Assembly (NCBI GenBank): GCA_051294375.1
Contig: CM119267.1
Location: 9,201,709-9,265,708 of the forward strand
Reading direction: 5' to 3'
DNA length: 64,000 bases
Source: Paraspadella gotoi
Taxonomy: Eukaryota > Chaetognatha
In this document: piece by piece, positions 1-11,252 of the stretch
Position numbering within the stretch: the first letter of the stretch is position 1
Layout: each line of letters begins with the position of its first letter
Made by a program: the position numbers and the translations under genes
The notes under the pieces: model-generated
What the model was told of the DNA's origin: nothing
The model's database searches: none
The model's input: only the letters and a program-made list of their open reading frames with translations

Positions 1-274
1 AAAGGCTTACTCTCTCCCAAAAAGCCAAGGTAATTATTTATCTGAAAATTCGGATGACTTTTTAGTATTATATGCATTATGCATATACTTTAATTAATTG
101 ATTTTGCCCTAGGTGAAACTGGATTTTGTAGCTCCTTCTCCTGGGCATCACTCGTACCAATTGTACTTTATGAGTGATTCGTATCTCGGCTGCGATCAGG
201 AATACAAGTTCGCCGTCGATATTAAAGAGCCCCAGAGCGGATCGGACCGTGATTCCGGTTCAGAGTCTGATTAA
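1..274 (+). CDS. SNRNP200: U5 snRNP 200 kDa helicase (Brr2), C-terminal end only
   Basis: This is the 3' end of the gene for the spliceosomal DExH helicase that unwinds U4/U6 snRNA during spliceosome activation. Two coding pieces are visible: 1-29, which runs in from the left edge, and 113-274, joined across an 83-bp GT-AG intron (30-112). They encode about 63 residues from the end of the second Sec63 domain, including the family signatures [17 protein letters not shown] and DFVAP. The chain ends in a short acidic Ser/Asp tail, as in animal orthologues. Nothing upstream is in the window. Identity is from recognition of the conserved C-terminus, and I am confident despite the short length. Confidence 0.9.
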
Positions 275-699
275 AAAGGGATAGTGTAAAAATGACTTTA
301 TGGAGGAACACGACTTTTTCGTAAGACTCGAAGCCATAGTACTCCTTGTGAATTCCTGAATCAGGATCTTTTCCTGGAATTGTTTCAAAGACGTTCATAC
401 TTTTTGTTTCATTCCTAAATTGTATCATATCATCTGTACCCCGAAAAGGGTAAATTCCTCACCGTTAATGTTTTTAATTTGAAAACAATTTTGTTCACCA
501 TACAGAATAAAATAGCGTTTCGTTTTCTCTTATTTATCGTCAGCTTTAATTCCTATATTAGTCTATTATCATTTGCGTTGCAGTCGCCAGAAGATAGTTA
601 CGACCTTACTAGTTATTGTAGTCCGTCAACTCTCATGTTAGATTCAACCGCGTTTTTCCGACATAAATTCTGGGATTTCCCAGTCTTGACAAAACAGTA
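275..699. other. Intergenic spacer, SNRNP200 to TRIM-NHL gene
   Basis: This is AT-rich sequence with no convincing gene. It should contain the SNRNP200 3' UTR and the leader of the next gene. An acceptor-like AG lies at 695-696, just before the next start codon. Confidence 0.5.
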
Positions 700-3600
700 A
701 TGGCGGCGGAATTGCTGAGTAGAGCTTCGACTCTGGACCAGCAGTTGGAGCGCGAGATAAAGCGCGTTGACGAGTCGATGTCTATTCTCAATGTTCGCCT
801 CAAAGAAGCTCTCTCCTCTGTGGAGGCCGCCGCCGAGGAAGCCGAGCGTCGCCTCAAATCCCTCGCTGCCGAACAAATTGAAAATCTCAAGTCCTTGCAC
901 CATAACAAATTGACGATGCTGGTTGAAAAATTAAATGAATTGCGGACGTCCAAATGTGTGTTAACTACCCGAAGCGCCGAGTGTCGCTTGATTTCCGAAA
1001 GTGAAAGCTGCTCCTCCCGAACAAAGGCGAATTCTCTTTGGGAGTTGGAATACTTTATGAAACAGTTAGATTTGGAATCGACGCAAGATCTCATCGGCAG
1101 CATGTTTCAGCTTTCTTACGACCGGTCAGAATCCGCTTTCCGCAGCTTGGGCCGTATCCAAGGGGGTTACTTGACCCTGAAACACGTTATTATCGCCACT
1201 GATCCGTCAGATATATTGCGCCCGGACAAAGACGGTTGGGTCCCGTTCGTTCTCACTCTTGCCACTGTCGATTTCATGAAGCGCTACTTCGCCCTGCGCC
1301 ACGTCAGATGGTACGACTGCGTTATGTCCGAAGCACGGAAATATTTAAGAATTCGAGTCACCGACCCTAAGTCTAATGATACGGAAGTTCGCGTTTGGTA
1401 CGAACCAAACGCGTCCAATCCCGCGCAAGTCAACGTTGTGGCGCGCTTCCTTCACTCGAGAGATGGCGTTTACGCCATACGAGTTTTTCTAAACGAAGAC
1501 TTGTTGGGCGACGCCCCGCTTCACGTCGCCGTAGTTGCGGGATGTAGCCAGGAAGCGGCGACCCCGCGACGATCGGCGTCAGTTAGTTCCAGTTCTGCCA
1601 CCCGAGAGGCCTTTCGCGACAGCGCGACCAAAGCCATATTTTCTCATCTCGGTCTTAAAAACTCGAGTGTCAAAAACGTCGAGACTCAAACGGATAGTTT
1701 GCTGCTCACAAGATCGAGATCGAAGTCGGTATCGTCGAACTCTTTCGATTCTAATTCTCGTGAGGCTTTTCGAGACAAAGCGAGGAAAGCTATCGTCTCT
1801 CACCTCGAAATAAAAAGCTCCACTTTCAATAACGCCGCCACTCAAACCAACAGGATATTGCTGGGGCTGTCTGCCGACGAGGACCTTTCTGATATCTGTA
1901 CGTCTCAGCTGGAGGGGATATCAAATAAAGAAATCGAGGGTACAACCATTCCATGTTGACGTTAGTAATTTGTTTTAAAATTCAAGAATCAACTTATCTA
2001 GTTACATAGTTAATAACTATAAATCATATTTTTTTAAAAACTAGAAAATTTTAGCTTTTTAGTTCGTTTTGTAATTTCGATTTCTTTCTTAGTCACTACA
2101 CAACAAACTCCAGAATATGATAAATTTTCGGCAAAAGATAATGATGGGTCGACATCGTCAACTTCGTTGTCGTCGCTGGCAACAGAAACTCCTAACATGG
2201 GTAAGAATTTTTCCCAAGATATTAACCATTCAATCGCCTCGGAAAATCGTAGTGCATTAAGCGAAAAACCGAATTCTTTATCTCTTCATCTTAAATCTGC
2301 TGGAAACATAATCGTTGCGACTGGAGGAGGGTCGTCCCCTCGCGACTCGGAAAATCGTAGTTCATTCAGCGAAAAAACGATTTCTTCATCTCTTCATCTT
2401 AAATCTGCTGGAAGCATAATCGTTGCGACTGGAGGAGGGTCGTCTCCTCTTTGGTCATCTTCATCTTCCAACTTTCGTGAGTTGGTGGATGTCAGCGGTT
2501 CGGATGTCTCCACAAAACCACCATTTCCGTGCGACATTGAAAAACCTGCCCTTGGTCCAAATATCGATGTTGCCTCATCCACTATTTGTATATCGTTGGA
2601 AAAGGTTCCAGCTGACGTCAAAACACACACAGATGAAGAGTCTCAAGATTTTCCCGTTAGCGATAAAGTTTCTGGCTCCGACGAATCGAATTCTTTCTTC
2701 AAACCAACTTGTCTCCCTGAGGTCGAAAATAAATACTCTAGTTCTTTTTCTACCCAAGATGCTCCTAGGAACGGCGCATCTGATGATCCCATTAAATTAG
2801 CGGGTGTCAACTTTTCTTTAGAATCCTCTACTTCTGATTCATCTCAGATGACAGTTGTATCTGCGTTAGAAAACGTATCTTCGGAAAACAGTATTAACAG
2901 CAACGTGACCTTTCTTTCTTGCCATAGTAGTAGCGAAGATTTTCTGAAAACATCGGAGGAACAAAAGGTGGACAGTCGTATTGAGAGCTTATGTGATAGA
3001 GAGCCTTTAAAAGATCTGAATGATAATAATATCGAGGAAGTTTTACATCATAAGAGTAACACACAATCTCCGGGAAAGGATATTATTCAAAAAGTCGCCA
3101 CCAGATACGGACCTCGCCCTTTTTCTGGCTCATTAAGATCCGAAAAGATTTCTTGTTCTCCGTTCGTCATCGAAAAATTGTCCCAGAATGAGATTGAATC
3201 GAAGTCTCCGAAAAGGATGCGAAGACCCAGCGCTCTTTCCCTAAAATCTCCGACTGTCTCCACGACTGATGAAAATGCTCGTCCCAATGTGTGGCCCGCC
3301 AATGCTCCAGAATTTATATTGGCCCCTAACACCTTTACAATGTCTGATCAACAGGTTAAGGAAGAAAAAAATTATTTTGTGAAACCTGAAGTCGACTCTT
3401 GCTCGTCGTCGGCTCGCGAGCTTTCGGCTGATTCGGTCGCGGACATTTTTGAAGGAATTGAACAAAAATTTGATGTCAAAGTTAAAGCGCTTGATGTTTG
3501 CGATAATCCCGTCGAAAATGGAAACGATGTTGTCGAAGATTGCAACAATGATGAAAAAGTTAGCGTCAGTTCTCTTAAACATAATGATGATGTGCTGGAA

Positions 3601-5375
3601 AATTTTGGGTATCCGCTGGAAAAACAAAACGATTCTCGTGAGCACAACAATGTTCCTATAGAGGAACCAGGTGAAATTAAAATAGTATCCCATGAACAAG
3701 AGGCTTTTCAATTGAAAAATAACCCATCTCAGACGCAGCGTTTAATGATTGGAGCATACCGGAACAATCCATGCGTAAACCCGTACGTCCTACCAATATA
3801 TAATTATGCCACTTTTTGTTCTATGCTTGGCGTTACGGCATCTCCGATGCAAATCGAACGGGCGCCTCTCAGACCTCCTCCGGGCTTCGAAGCAACCCGG
3901 CCATTGGTCATGCCATATTCCCAGTCATGCAGCCCACAGTTTTCACCATTCGCATTGCAGTCCCAACCGGGCACGGTCAAAATTGAAGCGCAATCAACTT
4001 CTCTCACCCATCATAATCCTTCGTTACAGACGTCCGTCAATTTTGAACCAACCTATAAAGCACCCATTCTGCGACCCCCTCCCGGACTTTCAGGCCTTTC
4101 AAATTTATTTTTAAAGAAAAAAGAAGCGATAAATAAGTCCAACTCTTCCATCGCATCCTCAGAAAATCAGCAACCTTCGGATCCTAATGTTGAAGAGCTG
4201 ACGCCCGTTTCCCCACTGTCCTCTGCCAATTTGTCCGTCGATTTTCAGCCCTCTTGCCATTCCTCCCGATTGTCCGCCAAAAATAACCTTGAAGCAGCCA
4301 CTCCGCTTTCCCTCACTCGATCCCGCGATTCGGTCATAGACAATTCGGTCGTCGTCGAGACTCTGTCCGACCTCTCGCTCTCTGTCCCCGAGCTCCCGGA
4401 AAAGGATCTCGATCTGGCTCGACTCTTATCCAAAAACGAGAAAAAACTCTCACTGAAACTCGATCGATCGTGGAAAAATTGTTACTTTCCCCTTGGGGTA
4501 ACCGTCGATCCTCGGACTAAAAAAATATACGTCTGTGACAACGGTAACGACAGGGTTAAGATTTTTTCCAACGACGGAGACGTTCTCGAAACGTTCGGGA
4601 AAAGGGCGAAGAATCATAAAGTTCGAATGCCCGGCGAATTTATTCGCCCTTCCGCCGTCGTCGTCGTCACGAATGAGGATGATCCCAAGATTTATGTGAA
4701 AGACATGTTCTGTATACAAGTTTTCGATGATCACGGAAAGTTTATTTTTGCTTTTGGTCATGAAGTTTTGAAGGCGAGTAAAATTTTTTAAAAAATGTTT
4801 TGAAGTAGACTTGTTCCGAGAATTTATTGATTTTCTTTTTTTTTTCCAAGGAGCCCTACGGTCTCGCTCTTAACCGTTACAATCATTTGGTGACGATCGA
4901 CGGCGTACGCGACGAAGTCTTTATCGTCATCTTCGACCTCAAGGGCGAGTTGAAACACCGACGCCGCCTTGAGATCTTTCCCGCAGGCACCTCGGATTCG
5001 CTCATTCGTGTCTCTAAATGTCGTTTTCTTGGGATCTTCGAGTGTCGCGTCTACGTCGTCAATCTCGGCCTCGACGTCGTTCACGTCTGCGATTTTGACG
5101 GAAAACTTTTGACGCAGTTCGGGGCTAAAGGTGGCGACGAGGGTTGTTTCCGGCAGGCCGCCGGTGTCACCTTCGATTCTGCGGGGAACTGCGTGGTCGC
5201 TGACGCCAAGAACAACCGATTGCAGGTTTTCGATCCCAAGGGAAATTTTCTCGGATTTCTAGTTACTACAAAACCCTTGAATAGACCTTCGGACATTCAC
5301 CTGACGTCGGATGGGGAATTGTTGGTCAGTAACTTTATGGGACACTGTGTCGACCGATTTGTTTTTCCCGAATGA
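700..5375 (+). CDS. Filamin-NHL protein (TRIM-NHL relative) without RING or B-box
   Basis: The model has three exons, 700-1939, 2093-4773 and 4851-5375, giving 1481 residues. The second intron starts with GC instead of GT. In order the protein has an N-terminal coiled coil (about 1-110), a filamin/ABP280-type domain (about 165-280), a very long low-complexity Ser-rich linker (about 300-1190), and a C-terminal run of five or six NHL repeats (for example CDNGNDRVKIF and ADAKNNRLQVF). This order matches the back half of TRIM2/TRIM3/TRIM71. NHL domains of that family bind RNA and usually repress translation. No Cys/His RING or B-box is encoded after the chosen ATG or in the 425 bp upstream. The linker has two internal duplications, two TQT motifs, one PAM2-like motif and two PPPG-hydrophobic motifs (see findings). 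An exon further upstream cannot be excluded. Confidence 0.8.
1605..1851 (+). repeat. Internal duplication in TRIM-NHL exon 1
   Basis: Two diverged copies lie about 156 bp apart. Each encodes AFRD, then KAI(F/V)SHL, then a TQT tripeptide (coding bases about 1681-1695 and 1834-1851) followed by a leucine-rich end. Confidence 0.75.
2230..2455 (+). repeat. Near-identical tandem duplication in TRIM-NHL exon 2
   Basis: The stretch encoding SENRS..SEK..LHLKSAG.IIVATGGGSSP occurs twice in tandem, with few differences at the DNA level. This suggests a recent duplication inside the disordered linker. Confidence 0.85.
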
Positions 5376-6322
5376 ATTTTAATTTCTCGTCGAGGAATTA
5401 GATATTAGAGTGGAGCTCTCAAGAAGTTATTTGAGTGATCAAACAAGGATATTTAGACGTTAGATAAGTACAAAAAATATTTTTATATTGTCTCGGGAAC
5501 AGAATAGTAAAATACAATATATTTGTAGTAATATGCTTATAAAATAATAAATTTTTAAAAAAAATTTAAACTTTTAATAAAGATTCAGATTTTTCATAAA
5601 AAGTTAAATCAAAAATATAAAACATTTTATCAAAAATTATGTTGTTTTCAGCATTTAAAACGGGGGGGGGGAAGGTGAAAATTTATGACTTTATGACTTT
5701 TTTCTGTAGTAGAAACTTATATATGTTAAAACGTTGGTCATTTTTTGCGGTCTAAACATTAAAATATCAAATAACATATTAACATATTTTATAAAAGTTT
5801 TTTACGGCGAATCTAAATATTTAAAAAAAAATCTTTTGAAATTTAATGATTTTATAAGGATATTACTTCTTTTAAAAAAAATTTTTTTAGCATAACAGTA
5901 TAGTATTATTTAAGGTTTTCATTGTATTTTGACTTTCTTTTTGCTATTTAAAATAGTTTAGAAATGAAACGAAAAATTCGTTGGAATAGCAATTTTATTT
6001 TTAAATTTTATTTTTAAAATTGCTATTCCAACGAATTTTTCGTTTCATCTCTAAACTATTTAAGGTTTTAAAATTTGTTAAATACATGTCAATAGGCGGC
6101 AAAAAAATCATGTTCAATCATTCAATATTTTCATCACTCCACCCTAATATATACGTATCACCTCTAAAATATTTGTATTACTCGTATGTTAATTTATTTC
6201 CAATTTGCGTTTTTCTTTTCAATTTCATATTTCCCAGGGTGGTTCTTAATTTTAATGGTCTTCAGACCATGAACCTTCGTTTTAATATTTCCATTTTTCT
6301 TTCTAGAAAAGTTATAAACGCA
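5376..6322. other. Intergenic spacer, TRIM-NHL gene to MRPL21
   Basis: This is 0.95 kb of AT-rich DNA with a G-run near 5662 and a 46-bp-arm hairpin at 5952-6060. I see no conserved coding frame. An acceptor-like pyrimidine tract and AG lie at 6305-6306, just before the MRPL21 start. Confidence 0.5.
5952..6060. repeat. Inverted repeat (46-bp arms, 17-bp loop)
   Basis: Arms 5952-5997 and 6015-6060 are complementary with one mismatch and would form a long hairpin. The structure resembles a tiny MITE-like element. No coding content is seen. Confidence 0.85.
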
Positions 6323-6988
6323 ATGGCATTGGCGTCGCGATTTTCGCGATCCTTCCTCAAAAACCTTCCAGCTATCATCACCAAGCCTACATCGTGGAAA
6401 GTTATTCCGGAGGTGACTTGCGTCTCTAATTTCGGGGTTAAATCTTTTTGCGCGTCGACTCGACTATCTGAGGACTGGCAATTACAAGAAACTACCAAAG
6501 TAGAAGCTAAATTGGAAGACGCGGCCTCGTCTGCCGAAGATGCAATTCGCGAGCACGTTGAAGAGGCCGTTGCTTCTCTGCCTTTGACCGAACGACTTTT
6601 CGCCGTCGTGCAACTCGACGGAAAACAATTTCGGGTCTCTCAGGGCGATATCGTTACGTTACCTGATTGGTGAGAAAACGTGGTTTCTTTTTCAGAAAAA
6701 AAAAGTTTTTATTGCTTGTGTATTTTTAGGTTAACCGCAGAAATGGGAGAACGTATTCGATTAGAGAAAGTCTTGCTTGTTGGAGGTCGAGAATTCTCTC
6801 TAATCGGGCGCCCTTTGCTGAAACGGAGCCAAGTTCTCGTCGAGGCTACGGTGATCGAAAAGACTCTCACGCCCACCGACATCATTAGACGATTTCGCCA
6901 ACGATCTCGTTTTAAGAAAACTTACCTCACAAGAAATCCGCTCACCTACCTAAGAATAAACAATGTCAAGTTGTTGACACCACATTGA
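6323..6988 (+). CDS. MRPL21: Mitochondrial ribosomal protein bL21m
   Basis: Two exons, 6323-6669 and 6730-6988, encode 201 residues of a mitochondrial large-subunit ribosomal protein. The first 50 or so residues are rich in Arg, Ser and Lys with few acids, as expected of a mitochondrial import sequence. The bL21 domain starts at about residue 95 (FAVVQLDGKQFRVSQGD) and continues across the splice site into RIRLEKVLLVGG. It ends with the family-typical basic stretch RFRQRSRFKKTYLTRN. The ATG was chosen because it opens the presequence. An in-frame open stretch reaches further upstream to 6020, but it overlaps the hairpin and lacks homology. The next gene starts 79 bp after the stop. Confidence 0.9.
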
Positions 6989-7067
6989 TGATATAGAATT
7001 TTCTCAAGTCAAATTATTCGCGGGTTGTTTTGTTACAGAAAAAAAGTGATAGGTAGAGGCGGGTAGC

Positions 7068-10000
7068 ATGGAAATTAGCGCCGGAGAGACGCTGGATGAA
7101 AGCTTGGATCTTCCGTTAGGAGGTCGACGATTCTACGAGATCCCCGACAGAGATGTCGCCGAGGATGAAGAGACGAAAGGCCCAGCGCTCTTTGAGTATC
7201 TCAGGGACAACGTCGTCGGAAAAGACGCATCGTTCTCTGGACCTTTCGGCCGCCGGAGAGTCGTATACGCTGACTACACGGCGAGTGGTAGGGCTCTCTC
7301 CTTCCTCGAAAAATACATATATCAGGTAGGCGCTAAGGCGCTTGGAATGCGCAGTATTTTGTAGTCGTTTTCTGAGTGTGGAGTCCAAACTCTTCTTTCA
7401 GGAAGTTCTTCCATACTACGGTAACACCCACACAACTTCTACTGTGACGTCGCTGCAATCAACGCTTTTTCGTCACGAAGCTCGCGATGTCATCCGAAAT
7501 GCCACCAACGCCTCCGAGCACGACGCCGTCATCTTCGTGTCGAGCGGCGCGACGGGTGCCGTGCATAAGCTCATCAACGCCGTTACAAAAGGACGCAGAA
7601 GTAATTCTTTGCCATTAGAAAAGAGATGGAAATGATACGATTTGACACATGTCGCTTATTCTAGGTCCGGCGCCTTTGATTATCGCGGGTCCATGGGAGC
7701 ATCACTCCAATCTATTGCCTTGGCGCGAAATCGGTGCTCGAGTCTTTAACGTTTCCGAGGACGAGACCGGCGCCGTCGATCTAAAAGACTTAAAAAGTAA
7801 ATTGTTGGAGGCGCGATCTCTTCGCTCGCCCGGCCAACTTGTTGTGGGATGTTTTAGCGCCGCATCAAACGTTACAGGAGTTATAGCAGACGTAAGGCAA
7901 AATTTGGTTACGCCCTCTCCTTAAATTATGAAGACGAGCGAGTTTCTATATAAGGTCGATGCCATCTCGGTCCTGCTGCATCGTTACGAAAGCCTAGCCA
8001 TTTTCGACTATGCTACCGCCGCTCCTCACTTGAATATCGACATAAACCCCGTGGCCAAAGATCCGGCCGATCAACCCTTCGTCCACAAGGACGCCGTGCT
8101 CGTTTCTCCGCACAAGTTCGTCGGTGGCGTGGACACTCCTGGTGTCTTGATCGCCAAGAAGGCTCTCTTTAGCGAATCTCCGATCCCGACAGAGGGTGGC
8201 GGGGGAAGCGTGTTCTTCGTGACAGAAAAAGGTCACAGGTATTTAAAGGTAAGTTTTTAAATTTATTTTTATCATAAATAGTACTAAAAGATTTTCATTC
8301 TCTTCGGTTTCTATATCTATATTGGCTAGGAGCCGGAAATGCGGGAAGAGGGTGGAACTCCGGATATCGTAGGATCGATTCGAGCAGGTCTCGTTTTTCA
8401 ACTCAAAAGCGCCATCAGCGTTTCCGCTATCGAAGCGGCCGACAAAAGGCTTGTTGAAAAAGCTTTGCAAGCCTGGAAGCACCTTGATAACCTTCACATA
8501 TTAGGTAGGCAAATTGTCACATCGCGACGTTTGGTGATTGGTTAGCGAAGTCTCTTACATTTTTATCCATTATTATTTTCAGGTCCTCACCAACAGGAGC
8601 GGCTACCGGTTTTTTCTCTGATGTTCGAACATCGCGAGACCGGCCTTTTTCTTCACCACAATTTCGTCGTTGCGTTGCTCAACGATCTTTTTGGGATACA
8701 GTCACGAGGAGGGTGCGCGTGCGCGGGTAAACTAGATTTTAAATGAGATTTTAACTTTCACTTCTTTATTAAAAAATTGGTACAACCAATATAAAATTAT
8801 CCATTTTCCATCTTACCCCTGACTTTGGACATGGTTTGGTGGTTTAAGGCCTCCATCACTCTTACAAGATAATGACAGAGCAGGTCCTGCAAGCCTGCAT
8901 GGTTTCAATCAAGACTCAGTCTCGTTCCTTTACTTAGAGAGTAGCTGGCTTCCCTATGTTTTTGTCTGTCACTATCTCTGTTTGACCCACGCAAACTCGT
9001 TTGCCGTTTCTACATATATGTAACATATTGGAGCTCTTTTTTAACTATTCTGTCTCGAATAGGTCCATATGCGCAGAGCATTATGGGTATGGACTTCGAC
9101 CTTGCTACTAAATATGAAATGCTTCTTCTTGAGGATCAGAGGCTGGATCGCACTCACTTACGAAGATATCGAGAATATTCACAAAATGAAATCCTTAGAC
9201 CAGGTTAAAACTTAAGTTGTTTGTATAATGTAGGTTGTAAACTTTACTTCGTCCGATCCATACAGGTTTCGTTCGATTAAATTTGAGTTTCTTCGCTTCT
9301 GAGGAAGAGATCGACTTCATCTTGGATGCCGTTAAGTGGATCGCTATTAACGGAGCCAAGTTTTTGCCTTTTTATGTTTTCAACCGAGAAACGGGGGAGT
9401 GGCGTCACAAAGATCACCAGGTGATGATGACTTCCCTTCTCTCAAAAAAAAAGAAACGGCCCTCATTGAAATTTGGCTTCGTCAATTCTCTCAAGGTATT
9501 TCGCGATCGGAGGTGGCTGGGAAACGTCTCTTACCGAACAGGTCGTATGTCGTGGGTCGAACCTCGCGTCAAAGACAAAGGCCCCTTGCCGGATTCACAC
9601 GAAGAATGCCTTAACGCGGCTGATGAGTTGCTGCAGCGACTCCCTGATGCCGCCAGACGCCTTCGCCTCGGCGATCAACGCGATCTCTTCTCCACTGACG
9701 TCGCGGGCGACTTTAGATGGTTCGTCTTGCCGTCGGAAGAGCTGGAAGCCTCGTTGGGGAATGTGGCCGTCAAAAAAACTCCCCCCTTTTACCCTAAAAC
9801 ATACGAAGGAACCCGCGATTCAGACGTCGGAAACGTGGATAGCCACCCTTCGATATCCCCGGATAATGATGAAAGTAAAGACAAGAGCGAGGAAAGTGAA
9901 TCAAAAAGCGCGAAACCGATCATTGAAGAAGGGACGGTTGTTGCGGATGGCGAATTCGATAGTCCGTTGACGGACATAACATTGGCATCTAATCGTGATA

Positions 10001-11155
10001 GCGGCCAGAACAAATCTAGTCCCAGAGATCGTGACATAAAGCCCTCACAAAGTGACACAAAAGTTACGGATAATGAAGTCAATGGCGTTGACGGAGCAAG
10101 ATTGAAGTTTAAATCCATGTCTCAAGTTTGTTCGCTAGGCGATTCTCGGCCCACGAACTCTTGTCCATGTCGCCCCTTCAAAAACCCTCCAAGACGCCGA
10201 CCTGTCCCGGACTCGGTTCTCACAACCCCCGCAAAATGGTTTGCTCCTGGCAAGAGCCTCTACAAGCCGACCTCGGAAGCCATCGCTGATTTTAACATGC
10301 TCCGCAATGGTGATCGCGTGCTTGTGTGCCTTTCGGGCGGCAAAGACTCTCTTTCACTACTGCATACGTTGAGACAGTTTCGTTTCGCCGCCAAGAGTCG
10401 TGGAGTGGATTTCGAATTGGGCGCCGTCACCGTTGACCCCCTCAGCCCTTCTTACGACCCGTCGCCGCTTGTGCCTTACCTCAAATCACTCGGCGTGCCT
10501 TATTATTACGAAGAGCAAGATATTCTTGGTCAAGCCGAGGTTTGCAAACCTGAAAGCATCTGCTCCTTTTGCTCGCGCATGAAAAGGGGGAGGATTTATG
10601 CTGCGGCCAGGTATTTTTTCGTGTCGGGAAAATAGATTTAAGACAATAATATTATAATCATCACCGTTATTCTCTAGGCGCGAAGGTTACAACGTTTTGG
10701 CATTTGGACAGCATTTGGACGACCTCGCAGAAAGTTTTCTTATGTCCGTTTTTCATAACGGCCTCCTTCGTACAATGAAAGCCAACTATCTTGTAGCCGA
10801 ACAAGATCTACGAGTCATTCGACCGTTTGTGTACGTTAGAGAAAAAGATACTAGAAACTTTGCGGAGATCAACAAGCTGCCGGTCATTCCTGAAAATTGC
10901 CCAGCCTGTTTTGAAGTAGGTTCGCGTTTTCGTTTCTCCTTAATCGATTTCTTATTTTTTTTCATAATTTATTAGGCTCCTAAGGAACGACATCGATTCA
11001 AGCAAATGCTCGCCACTCAAGAATTGTTATTTCCTGACGTTTACAGCCATATACTAGAAGCCATCAGACCTTTGATGGCTTTAAAATTGAATTCCACTAA
11101 AGGGTTTAAAGAAAGGATATTTTCCGTTTCTGATTCTGAGGAGCAAATTGTCTGA
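7068..11155 (+). CDS. Cysteine desulfurase (class V aminotransferase) fused to TtcA-type tRNA thiolation ATPase
   Basis: Ten exons (7068-7325, 7402-7600, 7665-7891, 7955-8248, 8330-8504, 8583-8726, 9063-9203, 9266-10610, 10678-10915, 10976-11155) give about 1066 residues in one frame. Residues about 60-640 are a class V PLP enzyme: PLP-contacting Asp (FDYATAAPH, about D246), Schiff-base Lys in SPHKF (about K282), and the cysteine loop SRGGCACAGPY (about C429 and C431). After an acidic Ser-rich linker, residues about 780-1066 form a TtcA/TtuA-like PP-loop enzyme with SGGKDS (about 836-841), GQHLDDLAES, and two CxxC pairs (about 912/915 and 1002/1005) placed as in iron-sulfur TtcA proteins. I infer that the N-terminal half delivers persulfide sulfur to the C-terminal half for tRNA thiolation. 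A 75-nt stretch at 9421-9495 may be an additional in-frame intron. Confidence 0.88.
8727..9062 (+). other. Intron 6 of the desulfurase-TtcA gene, carrying a dispersed repeat
   Basis: This 336-bp intron is larger than its neighbours. Bases 8772-8870 match a copy near 35104-35215 upstream of ATP5PD, so the excess length is partly a repeat insertion. Confidence 0.7.
8772..8870. repeat. Dispersed repeat, copy 1
   Basis: This segment runs from the TTGGTACAACCAATATAAA block to the CTCCATCACTCTTACAAGA block. Both blocks recur in the same order at 35104-35215. Confidence 0.75.
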
Positions 11156-11252
11156 GATGTTTTTTGTTCATTTTTCGATTAAAAGCTTAACATATAAAAT
11201 TATAAATATATAAAATTATAAATATTATTTTGAATATTATTTTATACTGAAG

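Noticed and set aside
9421-9495. Intron-like stretches with no stop and a length divisible by three (here, and at 16822-16902, 48482-48562 and 58080-58154), which might mean regulated intron retention
   Set aside because: With about 57 short introns, four such cases are roughly what chance predicts. Only the first remains ambiguous as exon or intron.
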